From positions 62,001 through 126,000 of the forward strand of contig CAWBCO010000006.1 in assembly GCA_963787415.1 (NCBI GenBank): 64,000 bases of DNA. Reading direction: 5' to 3'. Below are positions 44,889 through 53,173 of this stretch, one piece after another. The stretch's first letter is position 1. Each line of letters opens with the position of its first letter. Made by a program: the position numbers and the translations under genes. A model generated the notes under the pieces. The model saw only the letters and a list, made by a program, of their open reading frames with translations. It was not told where the DNA came from and ran no database searches. Source of the stretch: CAVUWL01 sp963787415. Lineage in GTDB: Bacteria > Actinomycetota > Thermoleophilia > Solirubrobacterales > 70-9.

Positions 44889-45861
44889 GGCCTGATGTGG
44901 GTTAGCCGCTAAACGGCAAGGAGCCAGGCCGTAAATAAGGAAAAGGGTCCCCAGCCCTGCAACCTCGTGATTGGAGCACGAAGTGACAGCATCGCTGGAG
45001 ACCCTTGTAATCGCAGCTTACGTGTTCGCTCACTCGCTGCCGATTCCTCGCCCCCGGCCCCGAGGGCAAGATCACCGATGCCGAGCTGATTGCCTTGTCG
45101 GTGGCTCAGGCAGCGGTCGGAGAGCCCTCCGATCGCAAGTTCCTGGGCATGATCGCCTACCGCCTACCGGGCTGGTTTGCCCATCTTCCCGACCAATCCC
45201 AATACAACCGCCGCCTGCGTCGCCTCGCCCCCTACATCGTCATGGTCCAGCTTCAGCTGGCAGAGCTGCTTGCCTCAGGATCAACTCAGCCTGCCGATGG
45301 GACGCTGATCGGCTGTGCCAACTACGCCGGCTGTGCCTCAAAGAGCCACTTCGCCGGAGAGGCTGGTTATGGCTTTGTCCCTCCAAGAGTCGCTTCTACT
45401 GGGGGATGCGCCTGGTCTTGGTTACCGATCAGATGGGGGTCCCACTGGGCTATGACCTTCTGGCGCCTGCAGAAGGTGAGCGCGAGCCGCTCTTTCGGCT
45501 CGCCCAGGCCCATCCAGGCACCGTGCTCTTCACCGACAAGGGGTTCTGGGGCGCGGAGTATGAGCGCACGATGGAGCTCGTCTCGGTGGAGCTGATCACG
45601 CCGCAGCGCCACCGCCTCGGCGAACGTCCACCCGCTGAGGTTGCAAAGGCCACGATTTGACTGGTGATCGAGTCGGTGTTCTCCAACCTGAAGCGCCAGA
45701 TGCGCCTCGAAGAGCATCTGGCCAAGACGCTCGGTGGTCTCCTGCAGCGCGTCGCTCAACGCCTTCTCGCCCTGACGCTTGGAATGTTCATCAACGCCCA
45801 GCTTGGCCGGCCGCTGTGCAGCCTGGTCGCCTATGACGGTCGCTGAAACCCACATCAGGCC
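44889..45861 (+). mobile_element. IS982-family insertion sequence, degenerate
   Basis: A perfect 15-bp inverted repeat GGCCTGATGTGGGTT (44889-44903) and AACCCACATCAGGCC (45847-45861) bounds a 973-bp element, normal for IS982. No target duplication could be identified. Its right end abuts an IS481-family element. Confidence 0.85.
44983..45846 (+). pseudogene. IS982-family transposase, broken
   Basis: Three frames spell one transposase: a GTG start at 44983 (MTASLETLVIAAYVFA), then APGPEGKITDAELIALSVAQ with YRLPGWFAHLPDQSQYNRRL in a second frame, then SRFYWGMRLVLVTDQ and VLFTDKGFWGAEYE in a third. A TGA at 45658-45660 interrupts before LVIESVFSNLKRQMRLEEHL. The second break (near 45373) is restored by adding one T to TTT. 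IS982 enzymes are DDE recombinases. This copy cannot move itself. Confidence 0.8.
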
Positions 45862-45862
45862 T

Positions 45863-46919
45863 CTAGGTGACGTGCCTCACGACGTTCCGAACGCAGTGAA
45901 GTAGATCCGGGCCCCCCGAGAGGCTGTGGGTGTCAAAGCTCACGACCTCAAGGAGGACCCGGATGCAGCACCGTAATGCCCCGCTCACCCCGAACGGCCG
46001 CCGTCGCCTGGTGGCGCTGGTGGAGGAGGATGGCCTCACGTTTGAGGCGGCTGCAGCCGCCTCAAACGTGGCGAAGTCGACAGCCCATGTCTGGGTCTCG
46101 CGCTGGCGGGCGGCCGAGGAGAAGCAGCGCCGAAACCTGAGCTGCCTGCAAGATCGCTCCTCGCGCCCCCACACAAGCCCAGCGATGCTCAGCCCCGATG
46201 ACCATGAGCGCTGCTGTGAGGTTCGCGCTCGCACTGGTTGGGGGCCGCGCCTGGTCGGCTCTGAGCTGGGCATCCCCCACGCGACGGTGCACCGGGCACT
46301 GCGCCGGCGGGGCTGCTCGCGGCATCCAAAAGCGCCACGAGGGCCGGTGATTCGATACGAGTGGCCCTGCCCCGGCAACCTGCTGCACATGGATACCAAG
46401 CGCCATGCGCGCTTCGTGGAGCCCGGTCATGCGGTGACCGGCAAGCGCACCCGCGGCTCAAAGGGAGCGGGCTGGGAGTTCGTCCACACCTTGGAGGATG
46501 ACTGCTCGCGCCTTGCCTACTCAGAGGTCCACGACGACGAGCGGGCCCCAACCGTCACCGAGTTCACCCGTCGCGGCTTGGACTGGTTCGCCGACCTGGG
46601 GATCCTCACCGAGCGGCTCTTGACCGACAACGCCTGGGTCTACGTGAAGAACAAAGGCCTTGCGCAGCTGCTAGCCGAGCGGGCGATCGAGCACTGGCGC
46701 ACCAAACCCTACTCACCGCAGACCAATGGCAAGGTGGAGCGCCTGCAGCAGACCATGGACCGCGAGTGGGCTCGTGGGCTGCGCTACCGCTCAAGCGAAG
46801 ACCGTCGGGCTGCCTTGCCACACTGGCTCGACCATTACAACGAAAGCCGAGGACACTCGGCCCTCGGTAACCGGCCTCCTATGGCTCGCGTTCGGGACGT
46901 CTTGAGGCAGGACACCTAG
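45863..46919 (+). mobile_element. IS481-family insertion sequence
   Basis: Imperfect terminal inverted repeats of 32 bases (28 matching) lie at 45863-45894 and 46888-46919, each outer end beginning CTAGGTG. The element is 1,057 bp, usual for IS481. The left end begins one base after the IS982 right end. The right end is inside a DrmC-like gene. Confidence 0.85.
45963..46919 (+). CDS. IS481-family transposase
   Basis: A 318-residue intact transposase from the ATG at 45963, with GGAGGA upstream. An N-terminal helix-turn-helix (FEAAAAASNVAKSTAHVWVSRW) precedes an rve/DDE core with aspartates in LLHMDTKRHARF and LLTDNAWVY and the glutamate in TNGKVERLQQTMDREW. The stop codon TAG is the last three bases of the right inverted repeat, so the frame closes exactly at the element end. 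It appears functional. Confidence 0.92.
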   Translation: MQHRNAPLTPNGRRRLVALVEEDGLTFEAAAAASNVAKSTAHVWVSRWRAAEEKQRRNLSCLQDRSSRPHTSPAMLSPDDHERCCEVRARTGWGPRLVGSELGIPHATVHRALRRRGCSRHPKAPRGPVIRYEWPCPGNLLHMDTKRHARFVEPGHAVTGKRTRGSKGAGWEFVHTLEDDCSRLAYSEVHDDERAPTVTEFTRRGLDWFADLGILTERLLTDNAWVYVKNKGLAQLLAERAIEHWRTKPYSPQTNGKVERLQQTMDREWARGLRYRSSEDRRAALPHWLDHYNESRGHSALGNRPPMARVRDVLRQDT

Positions 46920-47291
46920 CGAGTCGAACGCGAGCATGCCGGAGCTGTCGGCTGCTGTCTCAAGCACGAGATCGAGCTGCACGCCGTGATCGGTAGCTGC
47001 CACCAGGGCGTCCACGACAACGGGCACGCGATAGGCGGCGAAACTGATCACGAGGAGCCGTTCCTCTGCAGCTCCGATGACCTCCTCTACGACAGCTCGA
47101 GTGAGGCGCAGCACGGGCACGCCGGCTGCTGGTCCTGTCCAGACGACGCTGACCTCACGACTGCGGCCCTCATCGACCGCGATTCCAGCAGATTCCAATG
47201 CGATCGCCAACCCGCGCCCCATGAACGTTGGCTCTTCGCGCCAAGCGGCTATCAGCTGGGCGATACACGCTCCTTCAGCTCGCCGAGACAC
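46920..47291 (-). pseudogene. DrmC-like phospholipase D-type protein, truncated by IS481
   Basis: The minus-strand frame reads QLIAAWREEPTFMGRGLAIA, then VVWTGPAAGVPVLRLT, AVVEEVIGAAEERLLVISFAAY, VPVVVDALVAATDHGVQLDLVLE and ends at FDS where IS481 begins. This is the N-terminal half of the PLD-like family that includes DISARM protein DrmC. The catalytic HKD motif would follow but is missing, and I do not find the rest left of the IS. Function is lost. No other DISARM gene (DrmA, DrmB, methyltransferase) is in the window. Confidence 0.55.
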
Positions 47292-47570
47292 TGCCTATCG
47301 GGCAGCGCCAGAGACTCGCTGACGCTCTTGGGTCGTCGCCTGCTCCGGACCACGAGACCTCACAGCGCCTCTCTCTCGTCAGCGAGCGCGATCGTGGCCG
47401 CCGAACGTGTCGCCGGTGTGACCGCCGAGCGCCCGACGCGCCCAAACCGTCAACAGCGTCGCCTTGAGCAGCTTTAGCGTGATCCGCGACTCAAACTACC
47501 CCGACACTTGCTCTCCAACTTGGTGACCAAAAGTGGTGACCAAACTTTCGCTCCCCTCCCCTACTCCAAT
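47292..47570. other. Disordered stretch between DrmC relic and IS66
   Basis: On the opposite (plus) strand 47264-47400 reads LLQLAETLPIGQRQRLADAL, which resembles the missing DrmC N-terminus in inverted orientation. At 47510-47570 the plus strand reads LSNLVTKSGDQTFAPLPYSN, an integrase-tail-like sequence running toward tRNA-Asp. No intact gene. Confidence 0.4.
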
Positions 47571-47578
47571 AAAAAGTC

Positions 47579-49188
47579 GTAACCGTTCAGTTCCCTGACC
47601 CCGGCTGGTTGAGCGGCGAAAGGCGATGGAACGGTTGACATAACGCAGGGGCCGCCGCCCCCGTGTCGAAGCGCGGGGCATGGAGCGCGCCGAGGCCGAG
47701 GCGATCTATGACTCCGGCCGTGATGGCTGTGTGGAGTTCATGCTCGAGCTGGCGCAGCGCTTCGAAGAGCTGGCAGAGCGCTCAGAGCGCCAGATCGCCC
47801 GCCTGCAGACACGGGTCGAGCGGCTCGAAGCCGAGCTCCGCAAGGATTCCCGCAACAGCTCAAAGCCCCCCTCCTCCGATCCGCCCAAGAGCCGCCAGGA
47901 GCGCCGGACCGAGGCACGAGAGAAGGCCAAGGAGCTCCTGCGGGGCGAGCGCAAACAGGGCAAGGCCGGCGCTCAGCCCGGCCACCGGGGGTCGGGGCGA
48001 AAGTTAAAGCCCTCAGACCAAGTCGATCAGATCCTCGACCACTACCCCGATTCCTGCGGGAGCTGCGGGCACGGCTTCGGCGAGACAGAGCGGCGGCCCA
48101 CTTCGCGCTTCGGGCGCCACCAGGTGGCCGAGCTGCCCGAGATCGCGGTGAGGGTGACAGAGCACCGCACCCATCGCCTACGCTGCCCCCGCTGCCGGGC
48201 AAAGACGACAGCCGAGCTGCCGGCGGGGATCACCGGGCAGGCCTTCGGCCCCCGGCTGGGAGCTGCAGTCGTGACGATGAGCGCCCGCAACCGGATCTCA
48301 CGCCGCGACATGGCTGAGCTGGCCGGGGACCTGTTTGGCTTGCAGATGTCGGTGGGGGCGGTCGATGCGATCTGCCAGCGTGGCGCGGCGGCGCTACGCG
48401 AGCCGCACGAGCGGCTCGCCGCATCGGTCCTGGACGCCCCCGCGCTGAACGTCGATGAGACCGGCTGGCGCACCGCCGGGGAGGGGCGCACGCTGTGGAC
48501 GGCAACCACGCCCGCCGCGGCGATCTTCCGGGTCGCCGAGGATCGCCATCGCGACCGGCTGGAGGAGCTGATCGGCGCCGACTACGCGGGGATCGTCTGC
48601 TCGGATCGCTGGTGGGCATATGACCACCTCGATCCTGAGTGCCGCCAGGCGTGTTGGCAGCACCTGTGGCGAGACTTCACCCGCCACTCCGAAGGGCTCG
48701 CCGAGCAGAAGGCCTTCGGTGAGGCTGGACTTGAGCTCAGCGCGCGGTTGTTTCGTAGCTGGCACGCCTTCGGCGAGCATGGCGACCGCGACCGCCTCAA
48801 GCGTGAGATGGAGCCGATCGAAGCTGAGCTGGGGGCGCTCTGCGAGCACGCTGCGCGCAAGTCAAAGCGCACCCGCTACCACGGCCGCTTTGCCCGCAAC
48901 CTGCTGAAGATCTGGCCGGCGCTCTTTACCTTCGTCAAGGTCAGCGGCGTCGAGCCCACCAATAATGCCGCCGAGCGCTCTCTGCGCGGTCCGGTCATCC
49001 ACAGAAAGCTCTCCCACGGCACCCGCTCCGCAGACGGTGAGCGCTTCGTCGAGCGGGCGCTCTCGGCCTCGGTCACCTGCCGCCTGCAGGGACGCTCGCT
49101 GTTTGCCTACATGACCGAGCTGCTCACCGCCCGCTCCCGCGGGCAGCCGCTTCCGGCGCTCCCCTGAGTACCGGAACTGAACGGTTAC
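47579..49188 (+). mobile_element. IS66-family insertion sequence with 8-bp target duplication
   Basis: A 16-bp perfect inverted repeat GTAACCGTTCAGTTCC (47579-47594; inverted at 49173-49188) is flanked on both sides by AAAAAGTC (47571-47578 and 49189-49196). The eight-base duplication and the GTAA tips are characteristic of IS66. The clean duplication indicates a recent insertion. Only the large transposase gene is present, without TnpA and TnpB. Confidence 0.93.
47680..49167 (+). CDS. IS66-family transposase (TnpC type)
   Basis: A 495-residue intact transposase. An N-terminal coiled coil (FEELAERSERQIARLQTRVE), the motif NSSKPPSSDPP, a zinc finger (CGSCGHGF and RLRCPRCRAKT) and the IS66 core (LNVDETGWR, IVCSDRWWAYDHL, and VEPTNNAAERSLR with the catalytic glutamate) are all in place. 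It lacks the TnpB partner and belongs to the TnpC-only group. Probably active, given the intact frame and target duplication. Confidence 0.95.
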   Translation: MERAEAEAIYDSGRDGCVEFMLELAQRFEELAERSERQIARLQTRVERLEAELRKDSRNSSKPPSSDPPKSRQERRTEAREKAKELLRGERKQGKAGAQPGHRGSGRKLKPSDQVDQILDHYPDSCGSCGHGFGETERRPTSRFGRHQVAELPEIAVRVTEHRTHRLRCPRCRAKTTAELPAGITGQAFGPRLGAAVVTMSARNRISRRDMAELAGDLFGLQMSVGAVDAICQRGAAALREPHERLAASVLDAPALNVDETGWRTAGEGRTLWTATTPAAAIFRVAEDRHRDRLEELIGADYAGIVCSDRWWAYDHLDPECRQACWQHLWRDFTRHSEGLAEQKAFGEAGLELSARLFRSWHAFGEHGDRDRLKREMEPIEAELGALCEHAARKSKRTRYHGRFARNLLKIWPALFTFVKVSGVEPTNNAAERSLRGPVIHRKLSHGTRSADGERFVERALSASVTCRLQGRSLFAYMTELLTARSRGQPLPALP

Positions 49189-49220
49189 AAAAAGTCTGCG
49201 ATTTACGGGGACTTTATTAG

Positions 49221-49294
<74 letters not shown>

Positions 49295-49365
49295 CAGTCT
49301 CCGACTCGGCCATGGAGCGGGAGTCGGTTCGCCAAAACTAGCGCATTGGGCCTAACCTGCTCGCG

Positions 49366-50244
49366 ATGAGACTCGTGACCTACGGTTCAGAGTCGGGACC
49401 GCGAGCCGGCGTGTTAATCGATGGCTCTGTAATCGATGCGTGGGGCGCTCTGGAAGAGCCAGAAGGCAGTACGTTGCGGGAGTTGATCGCCCAGGGAAGG
49501 CTTTCCGATCTCAGCGCGACGATCGAGCAGAGTAGAGCTCCGAGACCTGAGGCCCTTCCTCACCGCACCGTGGGCTCCCTTGCTGAAATCGAGTTGCTCC
49601 CCCCCATCCCCGACCCAGAGAAGATCATCTGCGTTGGCCTCAACTACCGCAGCCATGCCGCTGAGGCAGGGATCGAGGTCCCGCAGAGTCCGGCGATTTT
49701 CGCAAAGTTTCGAAACGCCCTGGCCGCACCGGGAGCGACCGTAGGACTTCCCGCCGCCAGCCAAAAGGTCGACTATGAGGCCGAGGTCGCATTTGTGGTG
49801 GGCCGACGCGCAAGTCGTGTGCGGGAGTCCAAGGCGCTCCACTACGTCGCCGGTTACATGCTTTTCAACGACCTCTCAGCCCGTGACCTGCAATTTGCCA
49901 CCCCGCAGTGGATGTCGGGCAAGGTCTTCGACGGCTCTGCCCCTTGCGGCCCGGCGCTGGTCACCGCTGAGGAGTCGGGCCCTCACGATCAGATCGAGAT
50001 CGCGCTGCGCCTAAATGGCGAGCAGATGCAGGCTGGCTCAACCTCAGATCTGATCTTCAGCGTGCCGCAGCTTCTCTCCCACCTGTCCGGATTGATGACG
50101 CTTGAGCCCGGCGACATCGTCTCGACCGGGACACCCGCCGGGGTCGGAGCGGTGCGCGAACCTCGAATCTGGCTGCGTAGGGGAGATCAAATCGCAATCG
50201 ACTCCCCCACGCTGGGCACCCTGGAGACTCCGATCGCCTCCTGA
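49366..50244 (+). CDS. Fumarylacetoacetate hydrolase-family protein
   Basis: A 292-residue FAH-family enzyme. After an N-terminal domain of about 75 residues, the core reads KIICVGLNYRSHAAEAGIEVP, then DYEAEVAFVVGR with the metal-binding acidic residues, FNDLSARDLQF, and DIVSTGTPAGVGAVREP. The family hydrolyses or decarboxylates 3-oxo/2-oxo diacids, such as acylpyruvates or homoprotocatechuate products, using Mg or Mn. No pathway partners are adjacent, so the substrate is open. Confidence 0.9.
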   Translation: MRLVTYGSESGPRAGVLIDGSVIDAWGALEEPEGSTLRELIAQGRLSDLSATIEQSRAPRPEALPHRTVGSLAEIELLPPIPDPEKIICVGLNYRSHAAEAGIEVPQSPAIFAKFRNALAAPGATVGLPAASQKVDYEAEVAFVVGRRASRVRESKALHYVAGYMLFNDLSARDLQFATPQWMSGKVFDGSAPCGPALVTAEESGPHDQIEIALRLNGEQMQAGSTSDLIFSVPQLLSHLSGLMTLEPGDIVSTGTPAGVGAVREPRIWLRRGDQIAIDSPTLGTLETPIAS

Positions 50245-50250
50245 TCTGGT

Positions 50251-51486
50251 TCAGGGACGCGGAAGCGGAGGAATCTCATCGGCCTTGGCAGGCAATGACG
50301 CCGAGCGCGGACGCCTTGCCTTCCCCGCCCGACTGGCCAAAGCTCCGGTTGCAGAGGACGCGACAGACCGCCCCGTCCAGTCCATTGGCGCCGGGGCGAA
50401 ATTGAGCAGCGCCCGCCAGGTTGAGGTGCCGATCACACCATCGGGGGAGAGGCCGTGACCGCTCTGGAACGCGCGCACCGCTACCACGGTGCTCTTGCCG
50501 AAGATCCCGCTGACAGCGAGGCTCGACTGACCGGCGGAGAGCAGGTGCTCCTGAGCCCAGACAACCAGGTCGCCGCGACTGCCGAGCGTTAGAACCGGCT
50601 GGGAGAGATCGGGTTTAGGAACGGCGGCGGCACCGGTGGATGCCGCGCCCAGTGCACCCCACGCACCCGCATTAGTTTCCTGCCAATCCCACCAGCTCGG
50701 CGCCAGCCCACCATAGCTCGCGGCGAAACTGCGAAAGCGCAGAATTGCCGCCCGCCCGGGACTTTCATACGTCTGCCCAAGCGGAAAGATCGGGTGACCC
50801 CAGAGGCGGTTGAAGAGGTAGGTGTGTTCATAGACCGCCCGGATCGAGGTCCCGATTGCCTTCCAATACATCTGCGGTTGGTTGTAGGTGGCGCCGCCTG
50901 GGCCAAAGAAGACCGAGTAGGGAAACGCAGGGTGGTAGTCGACGTAGGGAAAGCCGGCAAGGGAGAGGGGGAAGGTCGGACCGATGCGCGAGCGGAGCGC
51001 CCGAATGTAGGTTTCCGCCGCTGCGTACTTTCCTTCGTACTGGCCCTCGGCGTCGATCACCAGGCAATTGGCCCCCTTGGCGACGGCGTCCGCCCCGACC
51101 TTGGCCTCGGCGATCGGTGCGTCGCCATAGACGAACTGCCAGGCGCAGACGTCGAGGCCACCGCGCTGAAGCGCGCGGATCAGTGGGGTCGAGAACTGGC
51201 CCCATACGTCCCCGCCGTCTCCCGCCTTGATGTAGACGGTGCCGATCCCACCGCCGCTGGCGCGAGTCAGAATCCTCGCTGCGCTACCCCCTTCGGAGCT
51301 ATCGACATACCAAATCCACATGCCCTGGCGTTCAAATGGCGTCTGAGCGCCACTCGACGCCTCGGGGTGTGGAGCGGCCGACCCAGCCGACCCGAGCGCG
51401 GTGGCCGAAAACTGGGAAAGCGACACGATCGCGAAAAGGGTCGCGAAAAGCACCAGACCTCGGCCTGGCGCCGAAGTGCTTCTCAT
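50251..51486 (-). CDS. Secreted TIM-barrel-like protein with peptidoglycan-binding domain
   Basis: A 411-residue protein from the ATG at 51486 with a signal peptide (GLVLFATLFAIVSLSQFSA). Residues 55-300 look like a barrel domain related to DUF1906/glycoside-hydrolase-like proteins (GMWIWYVDSSEGG, VYIKAGDGG, CLVIDAEGQYEGKY, PQMYWKAIG). Residues 310-380 are a PG_binding_1 repeat (LTLGSRGDLVVWAQEHLLSA to FGKSTVVAVRAFQSGHGLSPDG). It acts outside the cell on or at the wall. The DAEGQYE acidic pair could be catalytic. Confidence 0.78.
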   Translation of the reverse strand: MRSTSAPGRGLVLFATLFAIVSLSQFSATALGSAGSAAPHPEASSGAQTPFERQGMWIWYVDSSEGGSAARILTRASGGGIGTVYIKAGDGGDVWGQFSTPLIRALQRGGLDVCAWQFVYGDAPIAEAKVGADAVAKGANCLVIDAEGQYEGKYAAAETYIRALRSRIGPTFPLSLAGFPYVDYHPAFPYSVFFGPGGATYNQPQMYWKAIGTSIRAVYEHTYLFNRLWGHPIFPLGQTYESPGRAAILRFRSFAASYGGLAPSWWDWQETNAGAWGALGAASTGAAAVPKPDLSQPVLTLGSRGDLVVWAQEHLLSAGQSSLAVSGIFGKSTVVAVRAFQSGHGLSPDGVIGTSTWRALLNFAPAPMDWTGRSVASSATGALASRAGKARRPRSASLPAKADEIPPLPRP

Positions 51487-52094
51487 CCTCACGTCTGCTA
51501 GCAACACGGTGGTAACCGATGGGCTGCGGTTGGTCGCCACCTGATTTCGGCATAACCCGGTCAAAATCGCGACTGCACCTCAGAGCCATGGCTGGTTTGG
51601 GGATGTGGAGATGATTCAGAGGGCAGCAGCCTAGGACTCTCGTCGCCCGCCCCCGCAAGATCCCTTGCACCCGATTTGCGCCTGCGCCCATAGCACCGAG
51701 CGCTCGCTGGCGAGCAGGCAATTCTCGTCTGGTGGCGGGCCGAGCGAACGATCCCCGCGCGAACTTTCTTGTCGAGGCATTCGATCGCTGCCAGTCTCCG
51801 CGCTCGCATGAGATCAAGATCGCGTCGGCGAACCGGGTAGCTCGAGCCTGGTTGTCGCGCATATTGCGAACACGAGATCGTGGTCTGAGAGGTCGGTTCA
51901 CGGGGCGGGGACAGCAGCGCACTCCGCGGCCATGACAGGAATAGCCGCAGCGGGCCGACGTTGGCCTCATCGTCTTCAATCACCGCAGCCATTCCAACCT
52001 CACCTCTTTCTGAGTTCCTCTGAGGCGGGATTCGGTGAGCCCCGCCTCGGCGACATGCGGGCGGTCTCCGCCAAACCGCGATACTTCAAGTGAA
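51487..52094. other. Intergenic stretch of about 600 bases, nothing recognised
   Basis: Minus-strand frames here are Arg/Ser-rich and match no family I know. No RNA or repeat is evident. Confidence 0.5.
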
Positions 52095-52844
52095 GTGATC
52101 ATCGAGAAAACCGAGAATCCACAGTGGCTCTCAAACGCCTACCTGATCGCTGACCCGGATAGTCACAAGGGGATTCTGATCGATGGAAACGATGAGCTTG
52201 AGCCACTCTTGGAGCACTCCGAGCGCGACGGGATCGAGATCACCCACATTCTCCTCACCCATTCTCACCTTGACCACGTCGCCGGCCTCACCGCTGCGCG
52301 CGAGCGCCTCGGCAATCCAGCAATCCTCGCCCATGAGGCGGCGGCCGCAGGGCTCGACGCTAAGCTCGATCAAGCGCTCAGCGACGGAGACCGTCTGAAC
52401 AGCGGGGGACTCGAGATCGAGGCGATCTTCACCCCTGGCCATGCGGCAGGGCATTTGGCCTACCTGATCAACGACAGCAACCTCTTCACGGCTGATGTTC
52501 TCTTCAAAGGCACCGTCGGAGGGACGATGGCGCCGGGAGGAAGCGGCATCGATGACCTCAAATCCTCGGTGATGAATCGCTTAATGACTTTGGCGCCTGA
52601 GATCACCGTGCACCCCGGCCACGCGGGGTCGACCACGATTGGCACGGAGTGGGAAAACAACCCATTCGTCCGCGTCTGGCGCGGCCTCGATCGACCCGGT
52701 GCCGAGCGTTGCCTAGTTTGGGGTCGTGGAGCTTCCTTAAAGCTTTGGGCACCTGACTATGACGGCGGCCACAAGGCGTGGATCCGCTTTGACGACAGCG
52801 GCGAAGAGGCAATCATCGGCGGCTCTCAGGTGCAGCGCAGTTAG
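52095..52844 (+). CDS. Metallo-beta-lactamase-fold hydrolase (glyoxalase II-like)
   Basis: A 249-residue protein from the GTG at 52095 (MIIEKTENPQWLSNAYL). The metal motif THSHLDHVAG is near residue 80, followed by TPGHAAGHLAYL, the FTADVLF aspartate and VHPGHAGST. This is the full set of ligands for a two-metal site as in glyoxalase II or persulfide dioxygenase types. The C-terminal 60 residues are an extra beta segment (LVWGRGASLKLWAPDYDGG). The substrate is not clear. Confidence 0.88.
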   Translation: MIIEKTENPQWLSNAYLIADPDSHKGILIDGNDELEPLLEHSERDGIEITHILLTHSHLDHVAGLTAARERLGNPAILAHEAAAAGLDAKLDQALSDGDRLNSGGLEIEAIFTPGHAAGHLAYLINDSNLFTADVLFKGTVGGTMAPGGSGIDDLKSSVMNRLMTLAPEITVHPGHAGSTTIGTEWENNPFVRVWRGLDRPGAERCLVWGRGASLKLWAPDYDGGHKAWIRFDDSGEEAIIGGSQVQRS

Positions 52845-53173
52845 ACGGCCCGCCCTACCGGCGCAACCCCAGGCAAGTTGTTTCGGCCCTACAAAATCTG
52901 CTCGCACCTTCCCTTGTCGGTAGGGAGCTCGGCTCGGCCTCCTCACCAGCCCCAGCAAGGACCTCCGCAAGCGTGCCGATTGAGCCTGCAACTGAAATGA
53001 AGCCTTCTTGGGGCCCCCTTGGCCGCCTCCGTTGCGCTTATCGGGGCGCCCTCGCGAAGCGGACGGCTCACGCACCACCTTTAAGGGTTCGGGACCCAGC
53101 TGGACGTATATGCGATTGGAGTGCGAAATGCTTACCTGCACAATGCATAGTCAATTTTGACTAGGCGGATCAA
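52845..53173. other. Intergenic stretch upstream of the FtsH-like gene
   Basis: About 330 bases. AT-rich around 53105-53170, the likely promoter of the FtsH-like gene; no gene supported. Confidence 0.45.

Larger units (their letters stand above)
35937..49220. mobile_element. Probable integrated genomic island in tRNA-Asp, decayed
   Basis: This segment is bounded by the 42-bp direct repeat. It holds integrase-tail relics, a tRNA 3' fragment, three insertion sequences, a broken defence gene and a set of self-contained regulator-effector pairs (TauE/Rrf2, DoxX/ECF41, CLC/Crp). No intact integrase is present, so it can no longer move by itself. The repeat is fact; the island interpretation is inference. 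Confidence 0.6.

Noticed and set aside
51561..51992. Minus-strand frame of 143 codons
   Set aside because: Arg/Ser-rich composition typical of shadow frames, no ribosome binding site, no family.
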